Shown: one piece after another, positions 4,020 to 6,090 of the stretch
Numbering within the stretch: the first letter of the stretch is position 1
How the letters are laid out: every line of letters starts with the position of its first letter
NCBI GenBank assembly: GCA_021199135.1
Contig: JAJQIQ010000108.1
Location: forward strand, 1-6,090
Direction of reading: 5' to 3'
DNA: 6,090 bases
From: Clostridiales bacterium
Lineage (GTDB): Bacteria > Bacillota > Clostridia > Lachnospirales > Lachnospiraceae
Translations under genes and position numbers: made by a program
The notes under the pieces: generated by a model
Told to the model about the DNA's origin: nothing
The model's input: only the letters and a program-made list of their open reading frames with translations
The model's database searches: none

Positions 4020-5456
4020 ATGGCAGACATTGAGATGATACCGATCGAGCGATTGGAGAACCATCCGAAGAACGTGCGCAAGGAATACGGCGACATTGAG
4101 GCATTGGCTGACAGCATCCGGGCGCAGGGCGTGCTCCAGAACCTTACGGTCGTGCAATCGCCGCAGGACATTGACAAATACTGGGTCGTCATCGGTAACC
4201 GCCGCCTTATGGCGGCGAGGGAGGCGGGGCTTACGGAGCTCCCGTGCAGCATCGCCGAGATGGACGAGCCAGAGCAGATCGAGACGATGATAGGCGAGAA
4301 CATGCAGCGGAGCGACCTCACGGTATTGGAGCAGGCCGACGGGGTGCAGATGATGCTCGACCTCGGCGAGACCATAAGCGCCGTCGCGGAAAAGACGGGA
4401 TTGTCGCAGACGACCGTCCGGCATCGCGCCGAGATCGCGAAGCTCGACCGCTCCGTGCTCGAGAAATACAAGGATGATGACGGCTGTTTCCAGCTTTCAA
4501 TCACCGACCTGATCGAATTGGAGAAGATCGATGACATAAAGAAACGGAACGACATTCTCAAAATATCAGCAAAAGCAAGGAACCTCGCCTACTTGACCGC
4601 CGAAGCCATCGACGACCAAAACCGGGCTAAGAACTATGAGAAATACGCCGCGATGCTCGACGAGCTCGGCGTGAAGAAGTCGAATGATTCCCGCTTTGGG
4701 TATTACTGCGATGGATGGCGCAGCATAAGAGCGGTGAGCCTTACTGCTGATCCCGACAAAGAGATATACAGGCGAGATGACGGGAGCGCGGCATCGTCGC
4801 TTGACGTCCTGAAAGAGGAAGTCGAAAAGCACCGAGACGAGCTCGAAAGCGGCCGGCTCTACTACTCGCGCCTGAATGTCAATGTCACGGTCATGAAGAA
4901 AACCGAGGACGAGGGTGAAGACGAGGATGAGTCGCAGGAAGAGCCGATCTGGAAGAAAAAGGATCGCGCCAAAGAGCAGATAGATGCCATATGGGATCAG
5001 ATGGCCGCAAAGCGGCGCGACTTCATCCTTGACGTCATAATGCGCAAGGTTCCTGCAATTGAGAACACGTCCGGAATTGAGAGCACGTTGCTCAATCTGC
5101 TGATAACGGGCGAGGCATGGCTCTCAAAGGGCAAGTTTGCGCGATTTTTCAACGGCGAATGCGTAAAAGACAAAGAAGTCGGAGAGATTTGGGGAAAAGC
5201 CGAAGGGATGAACGCTTGCCACAAGCTCTTATGTATCGCGTCATATATGGTCGGAGATAAAGACATCGCAGGTTACGATGCCGAATATTGGGATGATCAT
5301 GCCGAGTTCGCCAAAACGCTTTACGGCGTGCTCGAGGAATACGGCTTCATGATCACCGACCCGGCTGAAAAAGCGGTCCTCGATGGCACGAGTGACCTGT
5401 ATTGGGTCGCTGAGGATGATGACACGCCAGACGGGCAGCAGGAGGCCGAGGAATGA
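4020..5456 (+). CDS. ParB-like CTPase/DNA-binding protein with long C-terminal extension
   Basis: ATG 4020 follows a purine-rich stretch with GGAGAGGAG at 4001-4009. The product is 478 aa. Residues 1-100 are a ParB/Srx domain: EALADSIRAQGVLQNLTVV (27-45), GNRRLMAAREAG (59-70, the GxRR nucleotide-contact motif) and ENMQR (93-97). Residues about 101-145 form the ParB HTH, with TISAVAEKTGLSQTTVRHR as helix-turn-helix. Known ParB proteins bind CTP and clamp DNA at a centromere. The remaining ~300 residues are not the usual short dimerisation domain: a charged helical middle, an acidic patch (296-308), an unrecognised domain about 315-450 and an acidic tail ending DGQQEAEE. No ParA gene is adjacent, which favours a phage-type regulatory or DNA-organising role over classical partition (inference). 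It ends in an ATGA overlap with the next gene. Confidence 0.88.
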   Translation: MADIEMIPIERLENHPKNVRKEYGDIEALADSIRAQGVLQNLTVVQSPQDIDKYWVVIGNRRLMAAREAGLTELPCSIAEMDEPEQIETMIGENMQRSDLTVLEQADGVQMMLDLGETISAVAEKTGLSQTTVRHRAEIAKLDRSVLEKYKDDDGCFQLSITDLIELEKIDDIKKRNDILKISAKARNLAYLTAEAIDDQNRAKNYEKYAAMLDELGVKKSNDSRFGYYCDGWRSIRAVSLTADPDKEIYRRDDGSAASSLDVLKEEVEKHRDELESGRLYYSRLNVNVTVMKKTEDEGEDEDESQEEPIWKKKDRAKEQIDAIWDQMAAKRRDFILDVIMRKVPAIENTSGIESTLLNLLITGEAWLSKGKFARFFNGECVKDKEVGEIWGKAEGMNACHKLLCIASYMVGDKDIAGYDAEYWDDHAEFAKTLYGVLEEYGFMITDPAEKAVLDGTSDLYWVAEDDDTPDGQQEAEE

Positions 5457-5797
5457 CCAAGATGAAAGCATACGCCGGGCGGGCGTCCAGCGGCAGCAAA
5501 TATCACCCGGAGGGCAAGGACGGCCCGGTCGGCTATGACGCGCTCGGCCTTGCGGTCATACTCCGCGCCGTCGAGGATTACAAGATCGCCTCGAAAAAGC
5601 TGGCAAAAGGGAAGATGCCGGGTGGGCGGCTGGACATCGCCAAATGGACGGTCGAAGAGTGCGCGAGGTTTTTCAAGTCCGGATGGATGCTCACCTTGCT
5701 CGAATCGGCGGACCTCGGCGGGATAGACATACAGGCGGAGCTCGACCAGCAAATCAGATGGGAATTGGAAAGAGGCAGCAGGAGGGCGACAAGATGA
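5453..5797 (+). CDS. Uncharacterised phage-type protein (114 aa)
   Basis: ATG 5453 overlaps the ParB-like stop (ATGA) and uses AGGAGG at 5440-5445 with a 7-nt spacer. The 114-residue product has a disordered Gly/Ser/Lys-rich first ~25 residues. A helix follows (ILRAVEDYKIASKKLAKG), then WTVEECARFFKSGWMLTLLES (about 63-83). The order 'helix with DYxxA, then CxxFFxSxW' resembles small uncharacterised proteins I associate with Firmicutes phages, often near replication or packaging genes, but I cannot name a family with certainty. The C-terminal residues SRRATR are encoded by the ribosome site of the next gene, which it overlaps by 4 bp. Confidence 0.75.
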   Translation: MTKMKAYAGRASSGSKYHPEGKDGPVGYDALGLAVILRAVEDYKIASKKLAKGKMPGGRLDIAKWTVEECARFFKSGWMLTLLESADLGGIDIQAELDQQIRWELERGSRRATR

Positions 5798-6090
5798 GCA
5801 AGTCAGAGCCAAAGATTTACATAAGCGGCCCCATAACGGGCACGGACGATTACATGGAACGGTTCGCGGCGGCGGAGCAATATCTCGACAGTCTGGGCTA
5901 CGGGCTCCCAATCGTGAACCCAGCGAAAAATATCGCCGAGATGCCGATGAGGGCAGTTATGGATTACCGCCAAATCATGGATGTTTGCCTCGGCATGCTT
6001 GCCGAGTGTAGCATGATATACATGCTCAAGGGATGGCAGGGCAGCAAAGGGGCGCGGCTCGAATACGCATACGCCGACGCGATGGGCTTT
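5794..6090 (+). CDS. DUF4406 family protein, nucleoside 2-deoxyribosyltransferase-like (3' truncated)
   Basis: ATG 5794 overlaps the previous stop (ATGA) and has AGGAGGG at 5780-5786 with a 7-nt spacer. The 99 residues visible before the window end are close to the usual length of the family. They start with KIYISGPITG (7-16), have a VNPAK motif in the middle, then DYRQIMDVCLGMLAECSMIYMLKGW and GSKGARLEYAYADAMG, the pattern of DUF4406. These proteins share the fold of nucleoside 2-deoxyribosyltransferases and are frequent in phages, where nucleotide metabolism is assumed but rarely shown. The K-G-W-x-x-S-x-G-A-x-x-E motif contains the conserved Glu expected to be catalytic in related enzymes. 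The stop codon is beyond the window. Confidence 0.85.
   Translation, partial: MSKSEPKIYISGPITGTDDYMERFAAAEQYLDSLGYGLPIVNPAKNIAEMPMRAVMDYRQIMDVCLGMLAECSMIYMLKGWQGSKGARLEYAYADAMGF

Noticed and set aside
3872..4561. 229-aa minus-strand ORF opposite the start of the ParB-like gene
   Set aside because: Ser/Leu-rich antisense shadow that runs through the repeats and hairpin; no ribosome site.

Overview
This window looks like the replication/regulation (early) region of a tailed phage, prophage or related mobile element from a fairly GC-rich bacterium, most likely a member of the Bacillota (Clostridia-like). That assignment is inference. It rests on very strong Shine-Dalgarno sites (AGGAGG, GGAGGTGAT) before almost every gene, tight head-to-tail packing with ATGA start/stop overlaps, many tiny uncharacterised proteins, and protein types common in such elements: XRE regulator, HUH Rep, ParB-like protein and DUF4406 protein. 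All convincing genes are on the + strand. No structural, integrase, tRNA, rRNA or CRISPR feature is visible.

Left block (2-2663): a compact operon-like run. It holds the end of a small membrane/coiled-coil protein, three small unrecognised proteins (61, 79 and 92 aa), and a two-domain DNA-binding protein (XRE helix-turn-helix plus an excisionase-like second domain). A 312-aa protein follows, with a long Asp/Glu-rich linker and two predicted C-terminal helix-turn-helices. The run ends with a 55-aa small protein and a 63-aa zinc-ribbon protein. Most junctions overlap or nearly touch, which suggests translational coupling.

Control region (2664-2864): about 200 AT-richer bases without a gene, packed with palindromes, a direct repeat and a GC hairpin. 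On the minus strand a good sigma70-type promoter with an extended -10 faces left, and about 85-90 nt downstream lies a textbook intrinsic terminator that overlaps the end of the zinc-ribbon gene. Together they predict an undescribed small RNA. The same stretch must drive or permit expression of the Rep gene to its right.

Replication block (2865-4019): a 305-aa HUH-family rolling-circle Rep protein, then a possible 43-aa gene with a strong ribosome site, a 10-bp GC-rich hairpin, and three 20-bp direct repeats spaced 31-32 bp that resemble iterons or a centromere.

Right block (4020-6090): a ParB-like protein (478 aa, CTPase-type motifs, HTH and a long extra C-terminal part), a 114-aa unrecognised phage-type protein, and a DUF4406 (nucleoside deoxyribosyltransferase-like) gene cut by the window end. 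All three are joined by 4-bp ATGA overlaps. The likely logic is regulators on the left controlling a Rep plus ParB-like DNA-handling module on the right, with cis sites in the two intergenic gaps.
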